A stretch of DNA of 64,000 nt from WHSP01 sp040905505 (GTDB lineage: Bacteria > Gemmatimonadota > Gemmatimonadetes > Longimicrobiales > Longimicrobiaceae): contig JBBDRL010000088.1 of assembly GCA_040905505.1 (NCBI GenBank), positions 29,124-93,123 of the forward strand, read 5' to 3'. The position numbers and the translations under genes are program-made. The notes below the pieces were generated by a model. It worked only from the letters and a program-made list of their open reading frames with translations. It was not told the origin of the DNA and did not search any database. Below are positions 26,874-35,344 of the stretch, piece by piece. Each line of letters opens with the position of its first letter. Within the stretch, counting starts at the first letter, position 1.

Positions 26874-27865
26874 GGAACGACGAGGGCTTTGAGAAAGCCG
26901 TCCGGCCGGTCGCGCGCGGCGTCCAGCGCGTCGCCAAGGCCATCGAGCGAATAGGTATGCGTGTACAGGGGATCGGGATCGAGCGCACCCCTCTCGACCG
27001 CATCGATCGCCTCGCGGATCCCGCGAACGTACATGGCCGGATCGCGTTCATGCGCGTTGAACACGTCGATGCCGCGCCAGTTCCAGAGCTGCATATCGAC
27101 CTGGCGAGGACCGTCCTGATGATATCCGGCGATGACCAGCGTGCCCCGCTCCCGAACCAATTGAGCGGCGAGGTCGAGCGGCCGCTGCTTTCCGACCGCC
27201 TCGATCACCCGGGCAGCGAGCTCTCCTCCCGTCAGCTCCTTGACCTGCTCGACTACCGTTCCTGGATCGGCCAACTCGATGGTCTCGTCCGCGCCGTAGC
27301 GACGCGCCACATCGAGGGAGAATGGACGGCGGGAGATCGCGATCACCCGTGCGCCCGCATTGGTGGCGAGCCGCGTGAGGAGCGCGCCGAGGAAGCCGAT
27401 CCCGACGATCGCGACGGTCATGCCGGGCTCGATCCGGCTCCGGCGAAAGATGTTCATCGCACAGCCGAGAGGTTCACCCGGAAAGGGCCGGCCGTCGAGC
27501 GATCTCGGCAGCGGGACCACCTGTGTGGCGTCAGCGACGTCGTACTCCGCGTAGGCCCTGTCGGAAAGCACCGCGACACGCTGCCCCTCCTGGAGCACCG
27601 CGACGCCCGCGCCGAGCGCATCGACCACCCCCCATCCCTCGTGGCCGAGCGCCCCCGGTGCGAACGGATAGTCGAACCACGGCTGCCCGCCCCACACGGC
27701 CAGGTTGGAGGCACAGACGCCCGTCCCCTCGAGCCTGATCCGGACCTGTCCGGCGGCAGGCTCGGGGATCGGCACATCCGTCATCCGGATGGTTCCCGGA
27801 GCCTGCACGATCGCCGCCGCCATCGTGGACGTTTCCACCCGGCGGTCGAAGGTCGATACGCCCAT
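26870..27865 (-). CDS. Zinc-type medium-chain alcohol dehydrogenase
   Basis: This 331-residue MDR enzyme has the catalytic zinc motif GVCASNLAVWG, the GHE motif (ALGHEGWGVVDALG) and an NAD site (VAIVGIGFLGALLTRLA). The four-Cys structural zinc loop of classical ADHs is absent, as in several sugar-alcohol or threonine-type relatives. The start overlaps the stop of the epimerase gene by one base (TGATG), so translation is coupled. It probably acts on a sugar or sugar-nucleotide hydroxyl in concert with the Gfo/Idh/MocA enzyme. Confidence 0.87.
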   Translation of the reverse strand: MGVSTFDRRVETSTMAAAIVQAPGTIRMTDVPIPEPAAGQVRIRLEGTGVCASNLAVWGGQPWFDYPFAPGALGHEGWGVVDALGAGVAVLQEGQRVAVLSDRAYAEYDVADATQVVPLPRSLDGRPFPGEPLGCAMNIFRRSRIEPGMTVAIVGIGFLGALLTRLATNAGARVIAISRRPFSLDVARRYGADETIELADPGTVVEQVKELTGGELAARVIEAVGKQRPLDLAAQLVRERGTLVIAGYHQDGPRQVDMQLWNWRGIDVFNAHERDPAMYVRGIREAIDAVERGALDPDPLYTHTYSLDGLGDALDAARDRPDGFLKALVVP

Positions 27866-28947
27866 CAGAGCGCCACCCTGGCTCGGGCGCGCTCCGTGTC
27901 CGCCTGACGCAGCGGCAGAACCGGCGTGGACAGGTCGGCGGAATCGAGCCAGTCGACCAGGCGGCCGAGACCATCTTCCCACGAGGTCTGCGGCTTCCAC
28001 CCGAGGTCGCGCTCGGCCTTGCTGGTTTCCGAGACGTAGATTCGCTGATCGCCGGGTCGCCAGTCGGCCATCTCGACGGGCACCTGGCAACCGGTGATCT
28101 CCATCAGGCGGTCGATCACGCGTCGCACCGACACGGCGTTGCCCTCGCCTCCACCGATGTTGTAGACCTCGCCACTTCGCCGCTCGGCGCCATCGGCCGC
28201 ACGTCGCATCGCGTCGACGAGATCGCCGACCCAGAGCACGTCCCGGACCTGACGGCCGTCCCCATAGATCGTGATCGGGCTGCCGGCGAGAAGGGCGCGG
28301 GCGAAATGCGCCACCCAACCCTGGTCCTCCGTACCGAACTGCCGCATGCCGTAGATACAGCTCATCCGGAGCACGACGGTCGGCAAGTCGAAGACCCGGG
28401 CGTAATCGCGAACGTACTGATCGGCCGAACCCTTGGAGCAACCATAGGGCGAATGGAAGTCCAGCGGTGCCGATTCCGAGATGCCACGCCGGCCGTCGGC
28501 ATATCGGTAGGCGTCTCCGTCCTTCTCGATCTCGATGTCGTCCAGCTCGCCGTATACTTTGTTCGTAGAGGTGAAGAGAATGGTCGGCGGGTTCGGCATC
28601 GCGCGCGCGGCTTCGAGGATGTTGAAGGTCCCGAGCAGGTTCGTCTGCAGATCCAACCGCGGGTCGCGCAGCGATGTCGTGACCGCGACCTGCGCCGCCA
28701 GGTGATAGACACGCTCCGCGTTGCGCATCAGCGAGCTCACCCGCGCCGCATCGGTCACGTCTCCGACCTCCACCCGGAGGTTCGGGCCGTGCTCCTGCAC
28801 CAGCCAGCGCAGGTTCGCCTCGACCCCCGCGCGGCAGAGGCTATCGAGAATCACTACCCGTTCACCTGAATTCAGGAGCGCGTCGGCCAGATTGGAGCCG
28901 ATGAATCCTGCGCCACCCGTGATCAGCGTGTAAGCACGCTCCCTCAT
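27865..28947 (-). CDS. NAD-dependent sugar-nucleotide epimerase (CDP-paratose 2-epimerase-like)
   Basis: This 360-residue extended short-chain dehydrogenase has the NAD motif TGGAGFIGSN and the catalytic YxxxK in SPYGCSKGSADQY, with the active-site Thr/Ser in FTSTNKVYG. DSLCRAGVEANLRWL and the C-terminal WRPGDQRIYVSET are like CDP-paratose/tyvelose 2-epimerases. It would change one hydroxyl of a nucleotide-activated sugar. It lies 15 bases after the next epimerase gene in the operon. Confidence 0.88.
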   Translation of the reverse strand: MRERAYTLITGGAGFIGSNLADALLNSGERVVILDSLCRAGVEANLRWLVQEHGPNLRVEVGDVTDAARVSSLMRNAERVYHLAAQVAVTTSLRDPRLDLQTNLLGTFNILEAARAMPNPPTILFTSTNKVYGELDDIEIEKDGDAYRYADGRRGISESAPLDFHSPYGCSKGSADQYVRDYARVFDLPTVVLRMSCIYGMRQFGTEDQGWVAHFARALLAGSPITIYGDGRQVRDVLWVGDLVDAMRRAADGAERRSGEVYNIGGGEGNAVSVRRVIDRLMEITGCQVPVEMADWRPGDQRIYVSETSKAERDLGWKPQTSWEDGLGRLVDWLDSADLSTPVLPLRQADTERARARVAL

Positions 28948-28962
28948 CTTCCAACCCCTTCT

Positions 28963-30090
28963 CTACTTCGTTAATCCACGTGCGGCGAGCTCGGCGGCGT
29001 GCTGGCCAGCACCATCCTCGGGCTGCTCCTGTGCCTGCAGCCACTCCACCAGCTCGGTCATTCCCTGCTCGAGCGATACGCGAGGCGAATAGCCCAGGGC
29101 GTCTCGCGCCCGGCCGATGTCCGCGAAGCAGTGGCGGATGTCGCCGACTCTGTAGCGGCCGGTGACCTCAGGCTCGACGCCCACCCCCAGCACATCCGCC
29201 AGCGTCCGGGCCACGCCGTTGACCGAGATGGAACGACCGGAGCCGATGTTGAACGCACCGCCGATCGCCGCGTCCCGCTCCGCAGCTAGTAGCAGACTCT
29301 GGACGACGTCGTGCACCGATACGAAATCCCGGCTCTGCTCCCCGTCCTCGAAGATCAGGGGAGGATTGCCATTGAGGAGCCGCGAACTGAAGATCGCCAC
29401 GACCCCGGTATAGGGATTCGAAAGCGCCTGGCGCGGCCCGTAAATGTTGAAGAAGCGGAGCGCGACGCTGGGAATCCCGTACGCTCCCCCGACCTGCAGC
29501 ACCATCCGCTCCTGATCCGCTTTGTTCAGCGCGTAGATCGAGGTGGGGTCGATCTCCTTCTCCTCCGTCGTCGGTCGAGGTGCGAGCCGCGTGCCGTCGG
29601 GGTCCTGCAGCTCCCACTCGTGCTGGTAGAGCTGCTCCACGCTCCGCCGCCGCGCCGCCGCCGGCCGGCCGTCGGGCCGTGTGTACTCCCCTTCCCCGTA
29701 GATCGACATCGAGCTGGCGACGACCAGCCGGTCCAGCGTCTGGCCGCTGTCCACCAGCGCCTGAAGAAGGTTGGCAGTGCCTAGTGTATTCGTTGCCGTG
29801 TAGTCCGCGATCCGGTACATTGACTGCCCGACGCCGACCGCCGCGGCCAGGTGAAACACCACGTCGGCGTTACGCAGGGCGTCGGCTACCCCGCCCGGAT
29901 CCCGCATGTCGCCGAGCACGAATTCGGCTTCGGGGGACAGCCATTGCGGTTTCTTTCGATCCGGGCCGTGGACCTGCGGATCGAGGTTGTCCAGGACCCG
30001 GACCTGGTCGCCCCGTTCGAGCAGGGCATCGACCAGGTGGCTGCCGACGAAGCCGGCCCCTCCGGTCACGAGTACACGTCTTCCCGCCAC
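28963..30090 (-). CDS. NAD-dependent epimerase/dehydratase (dTDP-rhamnose 4-epimerase or UDP-glucose 4-epimerase-like)
   Basis: This 375-residue extended SDR protein has VTGGAGFVGSHLVDAL for NAD binding, a catalytic Ser (VASSMSIYGEG) and YALNK as the YxxxK pair. The KPQWLSPEAEFVLGDMRD segment resembles dTDP-L-rhamnose 4-epimerases. GTG 30090 is chosen because GGAGGT precedes it by four bases and the Rossmann strand follows. It is the first gene of this operon block, and its start is only 21 bases from that of the opposite-strand glycoside hydrolase. Confidence 0.88.
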   Translation of the reverse strand: MAGRRVLVTGGAGFVGSHLVDALLERGDQVRVLDNLDPQVHGPDRKKPQWLSPEAEFVLGDMRDPGGVADALRNADVVFHLAAAVGVGQSMYRIADYTATNTLGTANLLQALVDSGQTLDRLVVASSMSIYGEGEYTRPDGRPAAARRRSVEQLYQHEWELQDPDGTRLAPRPTTEEKEIDPTSIYALNKADQERMVLQVGGAYGIPSVALRFFNIYGPRQALSNPYTGVVAIFSSRLLNGNPPLIFEDGEQSRDFVSVHDVVQSLLLAAERDAAIGGAFNIGSGRSISVNGVARTLADVLGVGVEPEVTGRYRVGDIRHCFADIGRARDALGYSPRVSLEQGMTELVEWLQAQEQPEDGAGQHAAELAARGLTK

Positions 30091-30111
30091 GTTCACCTCC
30101 ACACGATCGCG

Positions 30112-31026
30112 GTGATTACTTCGATCAAGATCTGGAACGAGCCCAACAATCTCTCCCACTGGGATTTCCTGCTCGATCCCGGATGGTCGACGTTCGCCGG
30201 ACTGGTCCGCGAATCGGCCGAAGCGATTCGTCAGGTCCGCCCGGATCTGCCGCTCGTCCTGGGCGGCATGTCGCCCATCGACCCCGGGTTCGTCCGCCAG
30301 ATGGCGGAGCACGGCGTTCTCGACTACATCGACGTGCTGGCCGTGCACGGCTTCCCGTACGACTGGAACCTCTGGCCGCTCGAGGAGTGGCCGGAGCGAC
30401 TGGCCCAGCTACGTGCCGAATTCGACCGGCCCGTCTGGGTCACCGAAACCGGCGTATCGTCCTACGCCGGCGAGGACATCGGCGCATGGGGGCTGCGTCG
30501 CTCCCGCGAGATTCTCGGGGGAGAGAAGGTGTACTGGTACACCCTCCTGGACCTCGCGCCGGAGCGGGAAGCCACTACCCGCCACAAACAGGCCGAGGGC
30601 AGCTCTTACTGGCGCCACTTTCATTTCGGTCTCCTGCGCTACGACGGTACGCCGAAGAAGGCGATCGACGAGTTTTCGCCCGATCTCGGCATCTGCCAGT
30701 GGTTCCACTACCGGGACGAGCGGACGCTCGAGTTGGCGGTGCGCTGGTTCGAACGGCTCGGCGTCCGCCAGATCCGGACCGGTCTCAGCTGGGCCGAGAG
30801 CCATCAGCCGGGGGCCCAGGAGTGGTTCGACACGCTCATGTCTGCCCTCGCGCCGTTCGATGTCTGCGCCACGCTCTGTTTCACGCCACCGAGCCGCGGC
30901 GTGCGCGAATGCCATACGAGCCCCCCGGTCGACCCCGGCGAGTTCGGATACTTCGCCGGGCAGATGGTCGAGCGTTACGCCCCGCCGGGCGCCGAGACGC
31001 CCCCGCTGTCCGCCCTCGAGCAGTAG
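30112..31026 (+). CDS. Clan GH-A glycoside hydrolase with apparently swapped (permuted) halves
   Basis: This ~304-residue frame opens directly with the acid/base motif IKIWNEPNN (Glu10), which in (beta/alpha)8 GH-A enzymes lies on strand 4, after 100 or more residues. The nucleophile follows as WVTETG (Glu112, strand 7), then a strand-8-like VYWYTLLDL and an end-like GLLRYDGTPKKAIDEF. Instead of stopping, the frame continues at about residue 191 with GICQWFHYRDERTLE, LGVRQIRTGLSWAES and a strand-3-like region, which look like a normal N-terminus. The order is thus beta4-8 then beta1-3. The start (GTG 30112) is uncertain and no ribosome site is clear. The end overlaps the methyltransferase gene tail to tail. 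Confidence 0.6.
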   Translation: MITSIKIWNEPNNLSHWDFLLDPGWSTFAGLVRESAEAIRQVRPDLPLVLGGMSPIDPGFVRQMAEHGVLDYIDVLAVHGFPYDWNLWPLEEWPERLAQLRAEFDRPVWVTETGVSSYAGEDIGAWGLRRSREILGGEKVYWYTLLDLAPEREATTRHKQAEGSSYWRHFHFGLLRYDGTPKKAIDEFSPDLGICQWFHYRDERTLELAVRWFERLGVRQIRTGLSWAESHQPGAQEWFDTLMSALAPFDVCATLCFTPPSRGVRECHTSPPVDPGEFGYFAGQMVERYAPPGAETPPLSALEQ

Positions 31027-31712
31027 CACACTTCCTCCCCTTCCCATCCGTCGATTCGCAGCCCCGACGAGCGTAGCATCGCCTCCATCGCGGACCGATT
31101 GGGTATCCACCAGTTGGTGGGGTCCCCCGCATACCGGTTCTCGATGAAGTACATTGCTGGAAAGCGCGGGTCCGAGAAGATCTCCCGCTCGTCGATCGGG
31201 TAATCGCCCGCAGGCTCGAGGGGGTCGGGATCGCCCCGGAGCATGCACTGGAACACGAGTCCCTCGCGTACGACGCCCGCTACCTTCTCCAGCGCATACA
31301 GCGGATGCCGAAGGTGATAGAGGACGCCGAGGAACAGCACGTAGTCGAAGCCGCGACCGAGCCGGTCGACGTCGTAGACGTCCATCTCGAGGTACTCGAT
31401 GTCGGCGCCGAGCACGTCCGCCGCGAACCTGGCCTGCGCGAGGTAGCGTGGATCGTGCTCGATGCCGGTCACCCGGGCGCCCCGCTCATTTAGCTGGAGC
31501 GAGTAGAACCCGGCGTTGCAACCGACGTCGAGCACTGTCTTGCCTGACAGATCTGCGGGAATCCCGCGACTCACGAGAGGCCAGAGCTCGTGCAGGAAGT
31601 TGCCCAGCGGGTGGTGGGGCGCCGTGCGGACTCCGTGGAGGTCGAGGTCGTGAAACCAGGGGCCGAGCTCGCGTACGCGCGTCTCGAGGTTCTCGAGCGT
31701 CGTCGTGTTCAC
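30975..31712 (-). CDS. SAM-dependent class I methyltransferase
   Basis: This 245-residue methyltransferase has the SAM motif I VLDVGCNAGFYS at 60-71, an acidic motif II (VTGIEHDPRYL), and a post-I segment FDYVLFLGVLYHLRHPLYAL. The N-terminal ELGPWFHDLDLHG and the motif spacing resemble CmoB-like enzymes and the methyltransferases found in carbohydrate clusters (I believe the TIGR04290 type). It starts with GTG in a GTGA overlap with the preceding small gene. Its last ~17 codons overlap the glycoside hydrolase on the other strand. A sugar O-methyl transfer is inferred. Confidence 0.85.
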   Translation of the reverse strand: MNTTTLENLETRVRELGPWFHDLDLHGVRTAPHHPLGNFLHELWPLVSRGIPADLSGKTVLDVGCNAGFYSLQLNERGARVTGIEHDPRYLAQARFAADVLGADIEYLEMDVYDVDRLGRGFDYVLFLGVLYHLRHPLYALEKVAGVVREGLVFQCMLRGDPDPLEPAGDYPIDEREIFSDPRFPAMYFIENRYAGDPTNWWIPNRSAMEAMLRSSGLRIDGWEGEEVCYCSRADSGGVSAPGGA

Positions 31713-31984
31713 GAGGCGCCCTCCATCCGCGAATCGTACTCCTCGGCGTACCTCTCGAGGCGCTGGTTCACCTCGTCCGCCCAGACGCCGGTGACGAGCC
31801 GCTGCGCCAGCCGCACACCCAGACGCAGGTCCTGCCTCCGCCGCGCGCCTTCCTCCTCACCGCGCCCGATCAGCTCGGCCGTCTCCATCTCGATCGCGAA
31901 GGCCAGACGGTCCAGCTCGGTGAAGATGTCACCCCGCAGACTGGCTGCATCCGGCGATTCCTCGGGCGGGGGTGAACTCAGCAT
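31709..31984 (-). CDS. Small helical hypothetical protein (91 aa) in the carbohydrate cluster
   Basis: This protein is not recognised. It is largely alpha-helical and charged (DIFTELDRLAFAIEMETAEL, then RRRQDLRLGVRLAQRL). Its stop overlaps the methyltransferase start by four bases (GTGA), so the two are made together and may form a complex. ATG 31984 is preferred; an upstream in-frame start at 32113 would add a basic, Pro-rich segment unlike the rest. Coding seems likely from the overlap, but no homologue can be named. Confidence 0.55.
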   Translation of the reverse strand: MLSSPPPEESPDAASLRGDIFTELDRLAFAIEMETAELIGRGEEEGARRRQDLRLGVRLAQRLVTGVWADEVNQRLERYAEEYDSRMEGAS

Positions 31985-32178
31985 CCCACAGAAGTCCCTT
32001 CCGAACGGATTCGACAGGTCGCCGGAGGCAGGCGGAGGCTTCGGCGGAGACCTCCGCGCACGCCCGGCGCGAGCGACGATGTGATCTTCAGCGGAAGGCA
32101 ATCTCCATGCCATGTGAGGAAGCGAAGAATTCCAAATTTTCTCTGGCGTTGAGGGCGAAAACGCGCAGGCTGGAACAG

Positions 32179-32198
32179 CCGGAAGACCGGTCTTCCGG
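32179..32198. promoter_or_regulatory. Perfect 20-base palindrome
   Basis: CCGGAAGACCGGTCTTCCGG is a perfect inverted repeat with no loop, in the 252-base space between the third CgeB-like gene and the small helical gene. It has no T run on either side, so it is more like a protein-binding site or a REP-like element than a terminator. Confidence 0.6.
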
Positions 32199-32236
32199 TC
32201 GCCCGTCGGGCGGGGAGGCAGGGCTTCAGCGGCGGC

Positions 32237-33352
32237 TCAGCCGAGGGCCGAACCGGCGGTGGAGACGGATCGATAAATTTCCTCGAGTTGCTCCGCGCGG
32301 TGTTCGCAGGTGTGACCCGCGCGAATGGTTGCGAGACCGTTCTCCGCGATGCGGGCGCGTTCATCCTCATCATGCGCAAGCCGAAGGATCTGCTCGCGCA
32401 TCTCAGCGGGCGACCGGGCGACGAGATGATCGAATCCGGGCCGGAATAGCTGTTCGGTATCGGGCCACTCGGCCGAGATGAGGGGGATGCCACAGGCCAT
32501 GGCTTCGAACGGCCTGATGGTAGGAATTCCGGGGAGGGTCGACAGATAAGGTCCGCGGGGGATGTGAACCGTCATCTTCGCCGCCGCGAAGACTTCGGGG
32601 ACCCTGTAGTTGGCGATCCAGCCGCGGAAGTCGATGCCGACGGCGTCGATCTCGGCCCGCGCCTCGGGCGGGTAACGGACGCCGTGGATTGCGAAGCGGA
32701 GCTCGGGGAGCAGTCGGGCGGAATCGATCAAATAGTCGCGGATTTCACGCGTCCGCTCCTCTTCCCCCCAGTTGCCGACCCAGACGACGTCGTCGGCCTT
32801 TCGGGCCTCTCTCGGGTAGAACACCGAAGTGTCGGCGGCCTCATGGAACGTCCAGACACGATCCTGCCCGTAACGATTCCGATAGATTTCGGCGAGCGAG
32901 TCACCGAAGGCGAGGACCCCGTCGTAGTGAGCGAGGTTGAGCGCCGCGATGTCGGGAGTGGTGACCGCGCGGTGGTGCGTATCGTGGAAAAGTAGAACGA
33001 AGTCGTCGCGGCGATGGCGAAGCAGCCCGACGGCGCCGACCAGCCGAGGGTCGTTGAACTCGTGTACGAGCACGAGGTCGGCGCCGGTGGTGATCCGGTC
33101 GACGTCGTCGATCACCCGGTCCCAATCCCCATAGACCTCGATCTCGAGATCGGGGAAGAGCCGAGCGAATTCGACGATGGGGCCGTGGCCGTGGTCCTCG
33201 TGGAGCTCGTCGGCCGACCAGTTGCGCCAGCGCTCACACGTGACCACCCTATGGCCGCGGCCGCCGAGAGCCCGCGCGAGGCCTCGCAGAAAATGCGCGT
33301 TTCCGTGGCTCCAATCGCTGACCAGGGAATGTGCGAAGACGACGACTTTCAT
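32237..33352 (-). CDS. CgeB-like glycosyltransferase 3
   Basis: This 371-residue GT-B protein is the most divergent of the three CgeB-like proteins in the locus. It has the N-terminal VVVFAHSLVSDWSHGNAHFL, the middle motif VVWVGNWGEEERTREIRDYL and a donor-site segment GIPTIRPFEAMACGIPLISAEW. ATG 33352 is chosen because the first strand follows immediately; no good ribosome site is seen. It begins the minus-strand part of the cluster and is divergent from the phosphotransferase gene. Donor and acceptor are unknown. Confidence 0.83.
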   Translation of the reverse strand: MKVVVFAHSLVSDWSHGNAHFLRGLARALGGRGHRVVTCERWRNWSADELHEDHGHGPIVEFARLFPDLEIEVYGDWDRVIDDVDRITTGADLVLVHEFNDPRLVGAVGLLRHRRDDFVLLFHDTHHRAVTTPDIAALNLAHYDGVLAFGDSLAEIYRNRYGQDRVWTFHEAADTSVFYPREARKADDVVWVGNWGEEERTREIRDYLIDSARLLPELRFAIHGVRYPPEARAEIDAVGIDFRGWIANYRVPEVFAAAKMTVHIPRGPYLSTLPGIPTIRPFEAMACGIPLISAEWPDTEQLFRPGFDHLVARSPAEMREQILRLAHDEDERARIAENGLATIRAGHTCEHRAEQLEEIYRSVSTAGSALG

Positions 33353-33562
33353 CCGATGGGTTTCCAAACAGGAGGGGCGTATCGATCGCGACCGCCTCGC
33401 TGCGGGCAAGGAGCATTCCAGCACCTGCCTGGCTCGGCATTCCCGGCCTTGTAAGTGTCGCCACCTCGAAGGCACCCCGGTGTACGACGTCATGAGCGCG
33501 AGTTGCGAAGCTCTATGCTACGTAACGAGATACTACGATTCCAACGACTCGGAGGGATGCCT

Positions 33563-34579
33563 GTGCCGGATTTCGCCCAGCCGAACGCCTCTCACATGTC
33601 CGACGAACTTCTCGAGGCCGTACTGGCCTGCGTCGGGGACGACGGTGCGTCGCCCCCGACCGATATCGTCCACCGAGACCAGCACAGCAACGATTTCGCG
33701 GAGGTGCGACTTCGCAATGGGCGCTCCCTGATCGTCAAGCGCGCTCGTTACGATTGGGCGGAACCGCGATTCCGGGCCTCGCGGGTCGCATCACGAATGA
33801 TCCGCCAGGAGACCATGGTGGCGGTTCCCGCGCCCCTGCCCGTCCCGGCCGAGCTCGACGCGCGCCCTCTCGAGGCGTACTGGCGCATCGAGCTACCGAC
33901 GCTCGAGGAGATCCTCCCGAGACTCGATGATCGGTCTCGCCCGCGCGCACTGCGCAGTTGGGGTGAGCTCGCGTCCCGGCTGCACGCCGTAAGGGTCGAC
34001 GGATTTGGACCGGTCGGCGATCCGGCCACAGCGGGCCGGCCACTCGACCGATACCTGCGGGAGGAGCTCGCGGAACGATTGCTCCCTGCGATCACGGACA
34101 AGTGGCCCGCCGCCGTGTCGACCGTTCACCGGATGGTCCGGGTGATCGACGAGGTCGCGGAGCGCGTCGGTGGGCGGAGCCGCCTCGTACACAACGACCT
34201 CCATGCGGGGAACGTTCTGTGTGAGATCGACGACGGCGGAGAGGTCCGGTGCGTTGGACTGATCGATCTGGAGACCGCTCTCGGCGCCCCGCGGGAGGCG
34301 GATCTGGCGATCATGGAAGTTCAGCACAGCGGTCTGTTCGGCGACTCCATCCCCGGTCCGTGGCTGCGTGACGTCTACGCGGCTTACAGTGAGCAGGTCG
34401 ATCCGTGGGTGGTGCATTTCTACCGGGCCTTCCACCAGGTGAACATGGGGTTCTACTCGGCGATCATCGGGCACCACGAGCATGCCGACCAGGTAGCGGG
34501 TGCCGCCGCCCGGGAAGTTGCCGATCTGGAGCGCAGAACGGCGTCGGCACGGATGGAAGCGGCCGCGTCGGTAGCCTGA
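33563..34579 (+). CDS. APH/choline-kinase-like small-molecule phosphotransferase
   Basis: This ~338-residue kinase-fold protein has the Brenner motif VHNDLHAGNVL (catalytic Asp212, metal-binding Asn217) and the metal Asp of LIDLETALG (Asp235). The ATP-binding Lys is probably Lys59 (LIVKRARYD). Enzymes of this fold phosphorylate sugars, aminoglycosides, choline or fructosamines; the substrate cannot be read here. GTG 33563 is preferred because GGAGG lies seven bases upstream; ATG 33557 sits too close to it. It may phosphorylate a sugar made or released by the cluster. Confidence 0.8.
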   Translation: MPDFAQPNASHMSDELLEAVLACVGDDGASPPTDIVHRDQHSNDFAEVRLRNGRSLIVKRARYDWAEPRFRASRVASRMIRQETMVAVPAPLPVPAELDARPLEAYWRIELPTLEEILPRLDDRSRPRALRSWGELASRLHAVRVDGFGPVGDPATAGRPLDRYLREELAERLLPAITDKWPAAVSTVHRMVRVIDEVAERVGGRSRLVHNDLHAGNVLCEIDDGGEVRCVGLIDLETALGAPREADLAIMEVQHSGLFGDSIPGPWLRDVYAAYSEQVDPWVVHFYRAFHQVNMGFYSAIIGHHEHADQVAGAAAREVADLERRTASARMEAAASVA

Positions 34580-34650
34580 TTCATAAGGAGGAGAACGGCA
34601 CGGGTCTCGCATCTTTCAACGTATGGCGAACCCCCGGCCCGATGTGAGGG

Positions 34651-35136
34651 ATGATGGACTGCAGGCCTGTTCTGTACCTGGATCTGGACGACACGCTGAT
34701 CTCCTGGGGCCCTGACGGGCCTGCCGCAGCACCCGGCGCCGGTGAGTTCGTGCGCTGGGCGATCGGTAACATGGAAGTTCGCTGGCTCACCACGTGGTGT
34801 CCCGACGGTGTGATGGACCAGAAGCTCCTTGGCGACCTCGCGAAGATGCTGAATCTGGCCCCCGACGAGATCGGCCACATTCGGGGCTTCGAATGGGACA
34901 GGGAAACGTCCAAGCTCAACGGGGTCGCGTGGCTCGAGCATATCGTGCTCGGTCGGCCCTTCGTGTGGCTCGAGGACGAGTATGGCTTCGGGGAGCGCGA
35001 GCGGGCGTTCCTCGCCCACCACAACCTGCTCGGCTGTCATCTCCACTGTAACGTGACCGACGACCCGAAGTCCCTCGCGCGTGTGCAGCCGGCGATCAGG
35101 AGCTGGCTGGAGCACCTCGAGGACGCTGCGGCATAG
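34651..35136 (+). CDS. HAD-superfamily hydrolase-like protein
   Basis: This 161-residue protein starts with the HAD motif I as LYLDLDDTLISWG (nucleophile Asp11, acid/base Asp13). Motif II is probably VRWLTTWC and the motif IV region VWLEDEYGF. There is no large cap domain, so a protein or large substrate, or a regulatory role, is possible. Two adjacent ATG codons (34651, 34654) are candidates; GAGGG lies just before. It follows the phosphotransferase by 71 bases, so a kinase and phosphatase pair is suggested. Confidence 0.75.
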   Translation: MMDCRPVLYLDLDDTLISWGPDGPAAAPGAGEFVRWAIGNMEVRWLTTWCPDGVMDQKLLGDLAKMLNLAPDEIGHIRGFEWDRETSKLNGVAWLEHIVLGRPFVWLEDEYGFGERERAFLAHHNLLGCHLHCNVTDDPKSLARVQPAIRSWLEHLEDAAA

Positions 35137-35344
35137 TCTGCCGAAACCTCCACAGGCAATCCCGGGTAGAGTAGCCGGCAAGCCGGAGCGGCAGAGGCAC
35201 GCCGGCTCTCGTCGTCCGTCTGATTGTCAGCCCCGATTGTATTCTGCTGAAGATGGGGCGATATTCGGCGGGCCCTGAGGGGTATGCCGGGATCGCCACG
35301 CCGGCCAGGGGGGGGCGCCGCTTCATTCGCGATGGAGAGACTGC

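Noticed and set aside
26005..27051. Long minus-strand frame overlapping the Gfo/Idh/MocA and alcohol dehydrogenase genes
   Set aside because: It is in another frame of the same region, Arg-rich and without motifs; the two enzyme genes explain the DNA fully.
29851..30111. Open frame upstream of the glycoside hydrolase start
   Set aside because: It is antisense to the epimerase gene and contains no GH-like sequence, so it does not supply the missing N-terminal half.
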